A stretch of 64,000 nt of DNA from Streptomyces sp. NBC_00341 (GTDB lineage: Bacteria; Actinomycetota; Actinomycetes; Streptomycetales; Streptomycetaceae), in contig NZ_CP108002.1 of assembly GCF_041435055.1 (NCBI RefSeq), positions 1,612,001 through 1,676,000 on the forward strand, given 5' to 3'. Made by a program: the position numbers and the translations under genes. Positions 26,341 to 35,606 of the stretch are shown one piece after another (position 1 is the stretch's first letter; the number at the start of each line of letters is the position of its first letter). The notes under the pieces were generated by a model. It had not been told where the DNA came from. It searched no databases and saw only the letters and a list, made by a program, of their open reading frames with translations.

Positions 26341-27126
26341 ATGTCGCAGACCCCTCTGAAGCCCCCCGCGCCCCAGGGGGCCGCCTTCGCACCCGACTCG
26401 CTGGTCCTGAACCGCAAACTGCCGCTCTGGTACCAGGTCTCGCAGTCGTTGCGGGCCTCGATACTGGGCCGCACGCCGGACGCCACACTGCGGCTGCCGA
26501 CCGAGGAGCAGCTCGCCGCGCACTACGGCGTCAGCGTCCTCACCATGCGGCAGGCGCTCAAGGAGCTGGAGACGGAGGGGCTGATCAGCCGGCACCGACG
26601 GCGCGGCACGTTCATCGAGCCGCGCGCCCGCCGGGGGGCGCCGGTCCGGCTGCTCGGCTCGATCGACGCGATCGTCGCCCAGCAGTCGGGCGAGCTGACC
26701 ACGCTGCTCGACCACGGCCCGCTCGCCGTGCCGGGCGATGTCGCGGAGCACTTCCCCGGCTGCCCGGAGGTGGTCGGCTACCGGCGGCTGCGGTGCGAGG
26801 AGGAATCCGGCGAGCCGACGAACTGGGCGCAGAACTGGCTCCGTCCGGAGGTCGCGGCCGCACTCGACCCGGCGGACCTGGAACGCTGGCCGATGACCAA
26901 GGTGCTGCGCGACCGGGTCGGGGTCCGGATCGCGCGGATCACCGACACGGTCGAGGCGAGACTGGCCGACCCGGTCACCGCCGAACTGCTCCGGGTCCCG
27001 CTGCTCAGCCCGATCCTGTACTACACGGGCGTGACGTACGACGAGAGCGGCCGGGTGGTCGATGTGGCGCAGATCCGTTACCGGGGCGACCGGTTCTCGT
27101 TCTCGGTCACGGTGGAGGCGCACTGA
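26341..27126 (+). CDS. GntR-family regulator with UTRA domain (HutC-type)
   Basis: A 261-residue regulator. The winged HTH (residues ~20-85) reads LPLWYQVSQSLRASIL, LRLPTEEQLAAHYGVSVLTMRQALKELETEGLISRHRRRGTF. The C-terminal half is a UTRA-type ligand domain ending ITDTVEARLADPVTAELLRVPLLSPILYYTGVTYDESGRVVDVAQIRYRGDRFSF. Position directly after hmgA on the same strand suggests it controls tyrosine/homogentisate breakdown, though a hairpin separates them. ATG 26341 was preferred over the GTG three codons earlier. Confidence 0.9.
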   Translation: MSQTPLKPPAPQGAAFAPDSLVLNRKLPLWYQVSQSLRASILGRTPDATLRLPTEEQLAAHYGVSVLTMRQALKELETEGLISRHRRRGTFIEPRARRGAPVRLLGSIDAIVAQQSGELTTLLDHGPLAVPGDVAEHFPGCPEVVGYRRLRCEEESGEPTNWAQNWLRPEVAAALDPADLERWPMTKVLRDRVGVRIARITDTVEARLADPVTAELLRVPLLSPILYYTGVTYDESGRVVDVAQIRYRGDRFSFSVTVEAH

Positions 27127-27230
27127 CACCCCGCCCGGCACCCCGCACGGAGGCGCCCTGACGCGGGGTCCCGCAGCGCCGTTACGATGCCGGGGAAGGC
27201 GGCAGGCGTGGCGACGGGGAGGACGACACG

Positions 27231-28454
27231 GTGGCAGCTCCGGCAGCGGCCGGCTCCGGCGACGACTTGTCCGGCCCGCTCCTCGACGACCTCATGCCCT
27301 GGTCCGTACGGCCGCTCAGGACCGGACGCGCCTGGGTGACGGCCCCGGACGCGGCCTCGCTCAGGGCCCGCTGGGACCGGCTCGTGCGGGCCCAGGACGC
27401 CGAGCGGGAGCGGCTCTTCGGCCCCACCCGTTCCCGTACCCCGCACACTCCGGTGGCCGCGCTGCCCGGACAGACCACCGCAACCGCCCGGTTCGCCCGC
27501 GAGCCGGGCCCGTGCCCGGAGCCGGTACGGATCCTGCACGGCCCGTACGACGAGCAGTGGCTGCTCCCCGACCACCGGCTGATAGACGCGGCCCGGCCCG
27601 AACTGTGGCGGGTGGCCGACGGGCACCAGCTGTTCGTCGTCGAGCACGGCCGGATCCCGCAGGACACCGGACCCGCGCTGTCCGTGACGGCGCTGCTCCC
27701 CGACGGGCACTCCCCCGCGGGGCGCCCCGGCCGGATCCGGCCGCTCTACCGGCGCCCCGGCGGTCTCGAACCCAATCTGGCGCCCGGACTGCTCGCCCTT
27801 CTGCGCGCCCGGCACGGGGACGCGGTCTCCCCGGAGTCCGTGCTCGCGTGGATCCTCGCGGCGGCCCGGCACTCCCCGGCCGGCTGCGTGGTACCGCTGC
27901 CCGTGGACACCGCGCGCTGGACGGCGGGGGTGGAGCTGGGCCGGGAGCTGCTGCGGCTCCAGCTGCGCGGGGCCCGCGGCGGGGAGCGGCCCCGGCTGCC
28001 CGGCGGGCGCCGCCCGTACGTGCGGGCCGCCGTGCCGCCCGCCCCGGCCGAGCTGTCCTACGACGCCGAGGAGCAGGTGCTGCGGATCGGTACGGGCCGC
28101 ATCTCGCCGGTGGACGCCGGGGCGTGGGAGTTCCGGGTGGGCGGCGTACGGATGCTGGAGCTCTGGTTCGAGCGGCGCACGGCGGTGACCGGGGCGGAGG
28201 CGGATGGCCTGGAGGCCGTACGGCCGCCCGCCTGGCCGCAGGAGTGGACGTCCGAGCTGCTGGAACTGATCACGCTGCTCGCCCTGCTGGACGGGCTGCG
28301 GCCCCGGCAGGACGCGTTGGCGCCCGGTGCGGGGATCGGCGCGCGGGAGCTGCGGGCGGCGGGGGTACTGCCGGTGCCGGCCTCGGCGCGGCGGCCCGCC
28401 TCCGTACTCGGTCTCCAGGAGGAGGGGCCGGACGGCCAGTTCGCACTGCTGTGA
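27231..28454 (+). CDS. Solitary protein resembling the Type ISP restriction-modification C-terminal specificity domain
   Basis: A 407-residue protein with no methyltransferase, helicase or nuclease motif. Segments LLDDLMPWSVRPLRTGRAWVTAPDAASLRARWDRL, IRPLYRRPGGLEPNLAPGLLALL, LPGGRRPYVRA and PAWPQEWTSELLELITLLALLDGLRP match a set of actinobacterial proteins annotated as Type ISP restriction/modification, where the homologous region is the C-terminal part that recognises DNA. Here it stands alone. It could be a DNA-binding remnant, a protein with another job, or an anti-restriction or regulatory partner. GTG start has GGGAGGA upstream. Homology is from memory of the family and function is not established. 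Confidence 0.65.
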   Translation: MAAPAAAGSGDDLSGPLLDDLMPWSVRPLRTGRAWVTAPDAASLRARWDRLVRAQDAERERLFGPTRSRTPHTPVAALPGQTTATARFAREPGPCPEPVRILHGPYDEQWLLPDHRLIDAARPELWRVADGHQLFVVEHGRIPQDTGPALSVTALLPDGHSPAGRPGRIRPLYRRPGGLEPNLAPGLLALLRARHGDAVSPESVLAWILAAARHSPAGCVVPLPVDTARWTAGVELGRELLRLQLRGARGGERPRLPGGRRPYVRAAVPPAPAELSYDAEEQVLRIGTGRISPVDAGAWEFRVGGVRMLELWFERRTAVTGAEADGLEAVRPPAWPQEWTSELLELITLLALLDGLRPRQDALAPGAGIGARELRAAGVLPVPASARRPASVLGLQEEGPDGQFALL

Positions 28455-28552
28455 GCGCCGTCCGGGTCGGGTCCGGCCGCCCGGCCGGTCACACAATCAC
28501 AAGGTCACGCGGTCACGCGGTCACTCGGGGAGCCGCTCAGCCGGCGAGCGTC

Positions 28553-29161
28553 TCAGCCGGGCAGTGCGGCCGGCCGGTCCAGTGCGCCCAGCAGTGCGAT
28601 GAAGCTCGACTCCAGGAACGCGCCCAGCTCCGCGAGCGCGTCCGGCTCGTCGAGCCGCCAGCTGGTGACGGCCTCCTCCGCGAAGGCCATCCAGGCGCGT
28701 GCGGCGACGAGCAGCCGCGGCGAGTCCGGCATCCCGAGCCGCCGCTGGCCCTCCTCCACCCGCCGGGCCAGGATGGCGCGGGTGGACTCGACGATGTCCT
28801 CCACCGCGGGGTGGCTGCCGGCCGCGCCGCGGACCAGCGCGAGGTAGACCTTGCGGTGCTCCGTGACGTACGCCGCGAATCCGGCGATGAACGACCGCAG
28901 CCAGGCGACGGGCTCCAGCGACGGATCCGGGTCCGTGGCCGCGGCGAAGTCGTCGCACTCCCGCCGCACCACACAGCGGTAGAAGTCGCGTTTGGAGTCG
29001 AAGTAGTGGAAGAGCAGCCCCCGGGAGATGCCCGCGCGGCGCGCCACATCGTCGGTGGAGAGCTCGTCCAGCGAACAATCGGCGAGCATGTCCACGCCAA
29101 TCGAGACCAGCTGCGCCCTTCGCTCGTCGGGACTCAGACGCGCGGCTCGCTTCTCGGGCAT
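28553..29161 (-). CDS. TetR/AcrR-family regulator
   Basis: A 202-residue regulator. The HTH is RRAQLVSIGVDMLADCSLDELSTDDVARRAGISRGLLFHYFDSKRDFYRCVV (residues 14-65), and the helical ligand domain follows (AWLRSFIAGFAAYVTEHRKVYLALVRGAAG). Convergent with the Type ISP-like gene and with a small protein gene on the upstream side. No operator palindrome was clear; the target is unknown. Confidence 0.88.
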   Translation of the reverse strand: MPEKRAARLSPDERRAQLVSIGVDMLADCSLDELSTDDVARRAGISRGLLFHYFDSKRDFYRCVVRRECDDFAAATDPDPSLEPVAWLRSFIAGFAAYVTEHRKVYLALVRGAAGSHPAVEDIVESTRAILARRVEEGQRRLGMPDSPRLLVAARAWMAFAEEAVTSWRLDEPDALAELGAFLESSFIALLGALDRPAALPG

Positions 29162-29337
29162 ACCGCCAGTGTAGAAGTATTTCGGCGCCGAATTACCTCG
29201 ACGCCCATTCGATGACTGACAGCCGGGCGCCGCAGCGGCTCCCAGGCCTCACGCGGACATGGCGACGCGCCACTGCCGACTCCGGGGATGACGGAAGAGT
29301 GGGCAGCGGCGCGATACCTGGACCGGGGGCCGTCGGA

Positions 29338-29601
29338 TCAGCGGCGGCTGCCGAAGAGCGAGCGTCGCAGTCGTCGCAGAGGCGCGAAGAGCGAGACCCG
29401 CGCGCTCTTGCTCCGACGTGTGTGCGCGGCGTCGCGCGAGGTCAGCTCCCGCATCAGCAGCGTCGCCTCCGCGGAATCGCGCTGCGGGACGACAGGGCCG
29501 CCCAGCACCGCGAGATGGCGGTCGAGGCGCGAACTCGTCGCCCCGGTCCCGCAGGTAATAGCAGGCACTCGCGGCCTGCTTCGCACCGTTATCTGTTCCA
29601 T
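29338..29601 (-). CDS. Small basic protein (87 aa), conserved-looking
   Basis: The frame encodes MEQITVRSRPRVPAITCGTG, then SSRLDRHLAVLGGPVV, a stretch with LLMRELTSRDAAHTRRSKS and a very basic end, ARVSLFAPLRRLRRSLFGSRR. The basic C-terminus and the Pro/Ile start look like a real small cytoplasmic protein, but I cannot name a family with certainty. The opposite strand frames look like random antisense. Start ATG is at 29601; longer frames upstream lack a ribosome site. Confidence 0.5.
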   Translation of the reverse strand: MEQITVRSRPRVPAITCGTGATSSRLDRHLAVLGGPVVPQRDSAEATLLMRELTSRDAAHTRRSKSARVSLFAPLRRLRRSLFGSRR

Positions 29602-29872
29602 GTCACTCCCCACCCGTACGAGGGCACCCGGCCCGGGCAGGTTAACCCTATCCCCCCGCGACGACACCCGTGTATCCCGGGCGCAGGATTGAGCACACAC
29701 ATACGGAGGTTGACGACGGTTCACCGACTTTGCCCGATTCCAGGGCGAGTTGGACAGGGCGCCGATGACCGGACACCCCGGGACCGATCCGCGCGGGGCG
29801 CCCGGAAGGCACCCGGAAGAGGGCCCCGGCCTGCGGGGACCCCCTCCCGGCGGAAGGGTTTCGGCGCGGGTG

Positions 29873-30682
29873 TCAGGCGGCCGAGTTGAGTACCGGCAGA
29901 TAGCCACCGGACTGCCCGGCGGCGAAGGGGTGATACGACTCACCGATGTCGAGCCAGTTGAGACTGTGCAGCCAGGCGCTTCCCGAGCAGATCTCGTGCC
30001 CGGTGAACTTCCCCGCGACGTCACCGAAGGTGAAGCCGTGGTCGGCGGCACGCTTGGCGGTGGCCGCGTTCAGGTAGTCGGACGCGCCGTTGATGGCGGC
30101 GCGCACCTTGTCGCTGAGCCCGACGACACAGCTGCCGCCGATCTTGTAGAAGCGCGGGTAGCCGAGGACGACGACATGGGCGGACGGGGCCTTGGCGTGG
30201 ATGGCGTCGTACACCGTGTCGAGCTTGCCGGGGAGCGTGGAGTCCACGTAACCGCGGGCGGTGGCGATGCGGTTGAGGCAGGTGGCCTCCGACTGGAGGA
30301 CACAGGTCGTCATGACGTCGGAGAATCCCGCGTCGTTGCCGCCGATGGAGATCGAGACGAGGTCGGTCGAGGAGTTGAGCGGTCCGAGCTGGCCGGCCGT
30401 CACATCGCCGGTGCGCGCACCCGAACAGGCGGTGAAGGCGAACGAGGCGGGCGAGTTGGCGGCCGCCCAGAGCGAGGGGTAGGCGAGGGTGCTGCGCTTG
30501 CAGTCCCCACTGGAGCCGATGTAGCTGCCGGAGCCGACTCCGGAGGAGTAGGAGTCACCGAGGGCGACGTAGTCGACGGCCTGGACGGACGGAGCCGCGT
30601 TCGCGGTGGCCGCCCCGGTCAGGGCGATGACGGCACCGAACAGGAGCGAGGACGAGAACGCCACGAGTCTGGACATTTTCAT
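29873..30682 (-). CDS. Secreted SGNH/GDSL-family lipase or esterase
   Basis: A 269-residue secreted esterase. The signal peptide (KMSRLVAFSSSLLFGAVIALTGAATANA) precedes the SGNH core: block I GDSYSSGVGSG with nucleophile Ser, block III SISIGGNDAGF, and block V, where Asp and His are in DIGESYHPFAAGQ. Cys pairs (SSGDCK, TACSG, TTCVLQSEATCL, GGSCVV, EICSG) would give three disulfides, as in known Streptomyces extracellular lipases of this type. ATG at KMSRL has GGGAG before it. A 21-bp palindrome lies upstream. Confidence 0.92.
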   Translation of the reverse strand: MKMSRLVAFSSSLLFGAVIALTGAATANAAPSVQAVDYVALGDSYSSGVGSGSYIGSSGDCKRSTLAYPSLWAAANSPASFAFTACSGARTGDVTAGQLGPLNSSTDLVSISIGGNDAGFSDVMTTCVLQSEATCLNRIATARGYVDSTLPGKLDTVYDAIHAKAPSAHVVVLGYPRFYKIGGSCVVGLSDKVRAAINGASDYLNAATAKRAADHGFTFGDVAGKFTGHEICSGSAWLHSLNWLDIGESYHPFAAGQSGGYLPVLNSAA

Positions 30683-30713
30683 GGAATCTCCCTTGGACCG
30701 ACCAGCAGGATCT

Positions 30714-30734
30714 CTGCCACCTACGTGGTAGCAG
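30714..30734. promoter_or_regulatory. Palindrome upstream of the GDSL lipase
   Basis: CTGCnACCnnnnnGGTnGCAG spans 21 bp with seven matched pairs, 32-52 bp upstream of the lipase start. It could be an operator; no regulator is adjacent. Confidence 0.5.
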
Positions 30735-30933
30735 CAGGGAGAGTCATTTCGGAAGTGTGCATGCCAAGTCCATCGGATGACCTTCTGGCGCCGGTGCTCT
30801 GAGGGCGCGTCACTCCGGCGCACAGGGGGATCGCGCGGGCGACGGGCCGCATTGTCCGGCGGCACCGGCCCACGCTGCGGGAAGTGGTGAAACCTGGGTG
30901 CGCCGGGTGCCCGGGTGACGGATCATGGGCGCC

Positions 30934-32040
<1,107 letters not shown>

Positions 32041-32067
32041 CCAGGCACAAGCCCGCTGAGCGCACAT

Positions 32068-32094
32068 TCAAGCCCGTCCGGCGCTTGAGGACGA
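32068..32094 (+). repeat. Streptomyces-type intergenic repeat
   Basis: The sequence around AGCCCGTCCGGCGCTTGAGG followed by ACGA is of the CGTCCGG(N)nTTGAGGACG form I know as common between Streptomyces genes. It forms a small GTCC/GGAC hairpin. It lies between the convergent AAA and gntR genes. Confidence 0.55.
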
Positions 32095-32133
32095 AGCGGC
32101 CCGCCGGACGTCCCGGCACCCGGACAACCGGCC

Positions 32134-32508
32134 TCACCCCGCGTACACCGCCCGCACCGCGTCCTGCGCCAGCGCGAGCGCCCGCGCGCGGGACAGGCCC
32201 AGCCGCCGGGCCTGCTCCGCGTACTCCTGCGCGGCGGAGGCCGCGTTGCGCTCGGCCGCGTCCCCCGCGGCGGCGATGAACGTGCCGTTGCGCCCGCGCG
32301 TCTCGATCACCCCGTCCGCCTCCAGCGCCCGGTACGCCTTGGCGACCGTGTTGGCGGCGAGGCCCAGTTCCTCGGCGAAGCCGCGTACGGTCGGAAGTCG
32401 GTAGCCCACCGGCAGTGCGCCGGAGCGGGCCAGTTCGGAGATCTGGGTGCGCAGCTGCTCGTACGGGGCGGCGCCGGAATCCGGGTCAACGGAGATCTTC
32501 AGAGTCAC
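32134..32508 (-). CDS. Small GntR-family regulator (YtrA-type)
   Basis: A 124-residue protein. HTH: PYEQLRTQISELARSGALPVGYRLPTVRGFAEELGLAANTVAKAYRALEADGVIETRGRNGTFI (residues 15-79). The short tail ARRLGLSRARALALAQDAVRAVYAG is the tail usual in YtrA-type repressors, which often control ABC transporters; no such gene is adjacent here. Convergent with the AAA gene and divergent from the GNAT gene. Confidence 0.9.
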   Translation of the reverse strand: MTLKISVDPDSGAAPYEQLRTQISELARSGALPVGYRLPTVRGFAEELGLAANTVAKAYRALEADGVIETRGRNGTFIAAAGDAAERNAASAAQEYAEQARRLGLSRARALALAQDAVRAVYAG

Positions 32509-32607
32509 GGCCCGATTCTCCCCCTACCGCCCGAGGCCGCCGGTGCCCGCCCCGCCGCCGGGAAAATCACGGGCGCACCGGCGGTGCCTGCGGGTACGGT
32601 CCGCCGC

Positions 32608-33528
32608 ATGACTGTCATCGTTCGCGACTTCCGCACCTCCGACGCCGAGGACTGGGTACGGGTGCGCCGCGCGGCGCTCCCGTTCCTGGTGACCACCCCG
32701 GAAGCGGTCGTCTTCAGCCTGGCGAACGCCCGTCCCGGCCGGCGCTACCGCCTGCTGGTCGCGGAGGAGGACGGCGAGATCATCGGGACGGTCGAGGCCG
32801 GTCTCGCCCATGGGAGCCCCAGGCCAGGTCAGGCCTCCTGCAATCCGCACGTCCATCCGGAGCGGACCGGCCGGGGCGCGGGCTCCCTGCTGCTGCGCAC
32901 GGCCGAGGAGTATCTGGCCCTGGCCGGTGCGCGCGAGGTCTACGCCTGGGTGCTGGACGCCCCGCGCGACCGGGCGTTCGCGGAGCGGCACGGCTACGGA
33001 CCCAGCCGCCCGGCGCATTTCTTGCATCTGGATCTGGCCGGCGGCACGCTGCCGCCCCGTCAGGAGCTCCCGGCCGGTGTCGAGCTGCGGACCGGCGCCG
33101 ATTTCGAGGACGACCCGCGACCGCTCTTCGAGGCGGACGCCGAGACGACGGCGGACGAGCCGAGCGACACCCCGGCCCAGCCGTCGGACTACGAGGAGTG
33201 GCTCACCGGGACCTGGGCCGACCCCGCGCTCGACCGCCGCCTCACCTCGGTGGTGGTCGTCGACGGCGAGGTCGCGGCGTTCAGCGCGGCGCGGTGCGAC
33301 AGCTCCGGCCGCTACTGGTCGGGGATGACCGGCACCCGGCGGGCGTACCGCGGCCGCGGGCTGGCGAAGCTCGCCAAGAACGACTCGCTGCACCGGGCGC
33401 GCGCCGCCGGGTACACCGACGCCTATACCGGCAATGACGCCGACAACGGTCCGATGCTGGCGGTCAACCGCTGGTTCGGCTACGAGATCTGTGCCACGGA
33501 GGTACGCCATGTCCGCAGGCTCGGCTGA
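32608..33528 (+). CDS. GNAT-family N-acetyltransferase with two GNAT folds
   Basis: A 306-residue protein with two GNAT-like halves. The first (residues ~1-140) has the acyl-CoA loop HVHPERTGRGAGSLLLRTAEEYLALAGAREV; the second (~150-306) has GTRRAYRGRGLAKLAKNDSLHRARAAGYTDAYTGND. Fused GNAT pairs of this type are found in mycothiol synthase and in many regulatory acetyltransferases. Substrate is unknown. The ATG used lacks a strong ribosome site. The DUF402 gene begins inside its last 20 bases. Confidence 0.85.
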   Translation: MTVIVRDFRTSDAEDWVRVRRAALPFLVTTPEAVVFSLANARPGRRYRLLVAEEDGEIIGTVEAGLAHGSPRPGQASCNPHVHPERTGRGAGSLLLRTAEEYLALAGAREVYAWVLDAPRDRAFAERHGYGPSRPAHFLHLDLAGGTLPPRQELPAGVELRTGADFEDDPRPLFEADAETTADEPSDTPAQPSDYEEWLTGTWADPALDRRLTSVVVVDGEVAAFSAARCDSSGRYWSGMTGTRRAYRGRGLAKLAKNDSLHRARAAGYTDAYTGNDADNGPMLAVNRWFGYEICATEVRHVRRLG

Positions 33529-34045
33529 GGCCGGACGGAACGCGGGACCGGGCACCGGACCGGAGTCCGGACTGACGGTCGTCCTGGTCAAGGCCGGAAA
33601 GACCAAGATCCGCTATCCCGCGGCCCTGGTCGCCGACGACGGTACCCGGGTGACGGTGCGGGCGCCCTGGGCCGCTCCCGGGGTCCGTGACTTCGGCTTC
33701 GTACGCTTCGAGCCGGGTTACGTCTTCACCGAGCACTACTGGCGCGACGCCTGGTTCGCGGTGAAGGAGGTCCGCACGGGGGCGGGCGAACTCAAGGGCT
33801 GGTACTGCGATGTGACCCGCCCGGCGGTGCTGCGGGACGGTGAGCTGATCGTCGAGGACCTGGATCTCGATCTGTGGGTGTCGGCGGACCGCTGCGACGT
33901 ACTGCGCCTGGACGAGGACGAGTTCGAGGAGAGCGGGCTAGCCGGGCGCGATCCGGAGGCGGCGCGTGCCGCCGTCGCGGCGCTGGACGAGCTGGAGCGC
34001 CTCGCCCGTGCGCCGGAGGGGTTCGCCGTCCTGCTGGGCCGGTAG
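33509..34045 (+). CDS. DUF402 domain protein
   Basis: A 178-residue protein with the DUF402 fold: KTKIRYPAALVADDGTRVTVRAPWA, FGFVRFEPGYVFTEHYWRDAWFAVKEVRT, LKGWYCDVTRPAVLRDGELIVEDLDLDLWVSADR and DEDEFEESGLAGRDPEAA. The conserved Tyr/Cys/Asp-rich strand YCDVTRP and the DLDLDLWV motif are the family's metal and nucleotide-hydrolase-like signatures. GGAGG is seven bases before the ATG. It overlaps the GNAT gene by 20 bases, so they are co-translated. Confidence 0.86.
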   Translation: MSAGSAEAGRNAGPGTGPESGLTVVLVKAGKTKIRYPAALVADDGTRVTVRAPWAAPGVRDFGFVRFEPGYVFTEHYWRDAWFAVKEVRTGAGELKGWYCDVTRPAVLRDGELIVEDLDLDLWVSADRCDVLRLDEDEFEESGLAGRDPEAARAAVAALDELERLARAPEGFAVLLGR

Positions 34046-34060
34046 CAGGACCCTCGCCCC

Positions 34061-35539
34061 TCAGCCCACCACCAGCTCGACCTCGTACCCCGCCGCGTCC
34101 TCCAGGTACGCGGCCACGTGCCCGTCGCCGCCCGCGTGCGGATGGCGGTCCGGGAAGAGCAGCCGCCAGCCGTGCTCCGGGGCGCGGGCCACCAGCGCGT
34201 CGAGGGCCTCGCGGTCCGCCACGTGGAACGCCAGGTGGTTGAGGCCGGGACGGCACCGCTCGTGTGCTCCGGGGACCAGGTCGGGCGACTGCTCGACGAC
34301 CACGTAGCTGTCGCCCCGGCGCCAGCTGCGCCCGTGCGCCCACCGCTGGTACGGCTCATGGCCCAGCTCGCCGAGGAGCCAGCCCCATCCCGCCTCGGCC
34401 GCCGCCAGGTCGGGCACCCACAGCTCGATGTGGTGGACCCGGCCGGTGCGGACCCCGCCGGCCGGCAGCGGGACCGCGCGGCGGGGTCCGCGCGGTTCGT
34501 ACGCGACGGTGTCGCCGTCCTCGTGCCAGTGGACCAGGAAGCGCTCCCCCGCCCGGTAGCCGTCGAGCCCGGCCCTGCAGTACGCCACCATGTCGTCCGG
34601 CAGGGCGTCCAGCGGGAACCAGGCCAGCTCCGAGCACTTGTCCGGCTCGCGGTTGTACGGCGGCCGGGCCGGGTCGTACTCCGCCTCGAAGAACCAGCCG
34701 GTCCGCGGACCGCCGCCGGGCCCCCGGTGGTGCATGACGAGGGCCACCCGCAGCTCCTCCGGCTCCAGCGCGATCCCGGTCTCCTCCGCCGCCTCCCGGA
34801 TCATGCCCTCGCGGACGTCCTCACCGTCCTCCAGGTGCCCGGACGGGGCGTGCAGCAGCCCGTCCGCGTACCCCGTACCGGCCCGGCGGGCGAGCAGGAC
34901 GTCGGAGCCGCGCCGCAGGATCAGGTGTACGTCCACGACCTCGGTGTGCCGGCGCGGCGGTTCGGCGCGGGCGACCAGGGCGTAGCGCTCGTCGTCGACG
35001 TCCTTGCCCCAGAGGTCGCGGTCGCCGGAGAGCCGTTCGTGGTGGATTCGCTCGGTGAACGGGGCGAGCAGCGAGGTGAGTTGCCCGGCGGACAGCCCGA
35101 CCCCGTTCCACACGCCTTCGATCAGCACCAGTCTGCCGCCGGGCCGCAGCAGACCGGACCAGTGCCGCAGGACCGCCGCCGGGTCGGGCAGCAGCCACAC
35201 CACGTGCCGGGCCAGGATCACATCGAACCGCTGCTTGCCGACAGGCGGCGCGGCGGCGTCCCCGGCGAGCACCTCCGTCCCCGTGCCGGCCAGCTTGGCG
35301 CGCGCCTGCTCCACCATGCGCGGCGAGCGGTCCACGGCGGTGACCCGGTGCCCCTGCCCGGCGACGAGCAGCGCCAGGCTTCCGGTGCCGCAGCCCAGGT
35401 CGAGGACCTCGGAACGCTCCCGGGGCAGCCAGCTCTCCAGCCGTCGCGCCCAGGCGTGCCGGACCACGGGGTCGAGCAGCCCGTGGTCCGGCTCCTCGTC
35501 GAAGGAATCGGCGGCGGAGTCCCAGTCGATCGTCGTCAT
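34061..35539 (-). CDS. Trifunctional SAM methyltransferase / NUDIX hydrolase / VOC protein
   Basis: One open frame of 492 residues joins three enzymatic folds. Residues 1-190 form a class I SAM methyltransferase (EVLDLGCGTGSLALLVAGQGHRVTAVDRSPRMVEQA is motif I). Residues ~195-345 are a NUDIX hydrolase with a full box GHLEDGEDVREGMIREAAEETGI, giving Mg2+ ligands. Residues ~365-492 are a VOC/glyoxalase-like domain (GRVHHIELWVPDLAAAEAGWGWLLGELG, LNHLAFHVADREALDALV, DGHVAAYLEDAAGYEVELV). No frameshift was needed. A related multi-domain type is known in Streptomyces, but the joint substrate is unknown. Confidence 0.87.
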   Translation of the reverse strand: MTTIDWDSAADSFDEEPDHGLLDPVVRHAWARRLESWLPRERSEVLDLGCGTGSLALLVAGQGHRVTAVDRSPRMVEQARAKLAGTGTEVLAGDAAAPPVGKQRFDVILARHVVWLLPDPAAVLRHWSGLLRPGGRLVLIEGVWNGVGLSAGQLTSLLAPFTERIHHERLSGDRDLWGKDVDDERYALVARAEPPRRHTEVVDVHLILRRGSDVLLARRAGTGYADGLLHAPSGHLEDGEDVREGMIREAAEETGIALEPEELRVALVMHHRGPGGGPRTGWFFEAEYDPARPPYNREPDKCSELAWFPLDALPDDMVAYCRAGLDGYRAGERFLVHWHEDGDTVAYEPRGPRRAVPLPAGGVRTGRVHHIELWVPDLAAAEAGWGWLLGELGHEPYQRWAHGRSWRRGDSYVVVEQSPDLVPGAHERCRPGLNHLAFHVADREALDALVARAPEHGWRLLFPDRHPHAGGDGHVAAYLEDAAGYEVELVVG

Positions 35540-35606
35540 GCACCGATCGTGCCATCCGCCTCTGACAGCGGCGGATTCCGCAAAGCCCCGGTCCGGACGG
35601 GAGTCC

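Noticed and set aside
29288..29692. 134-codon plus-strand frame opposite the small basic protein
   Set aside because: Arg/Ser-rich shadow; the minus-strand 87-residue frame looks more like a protein, though it too is uncertain.
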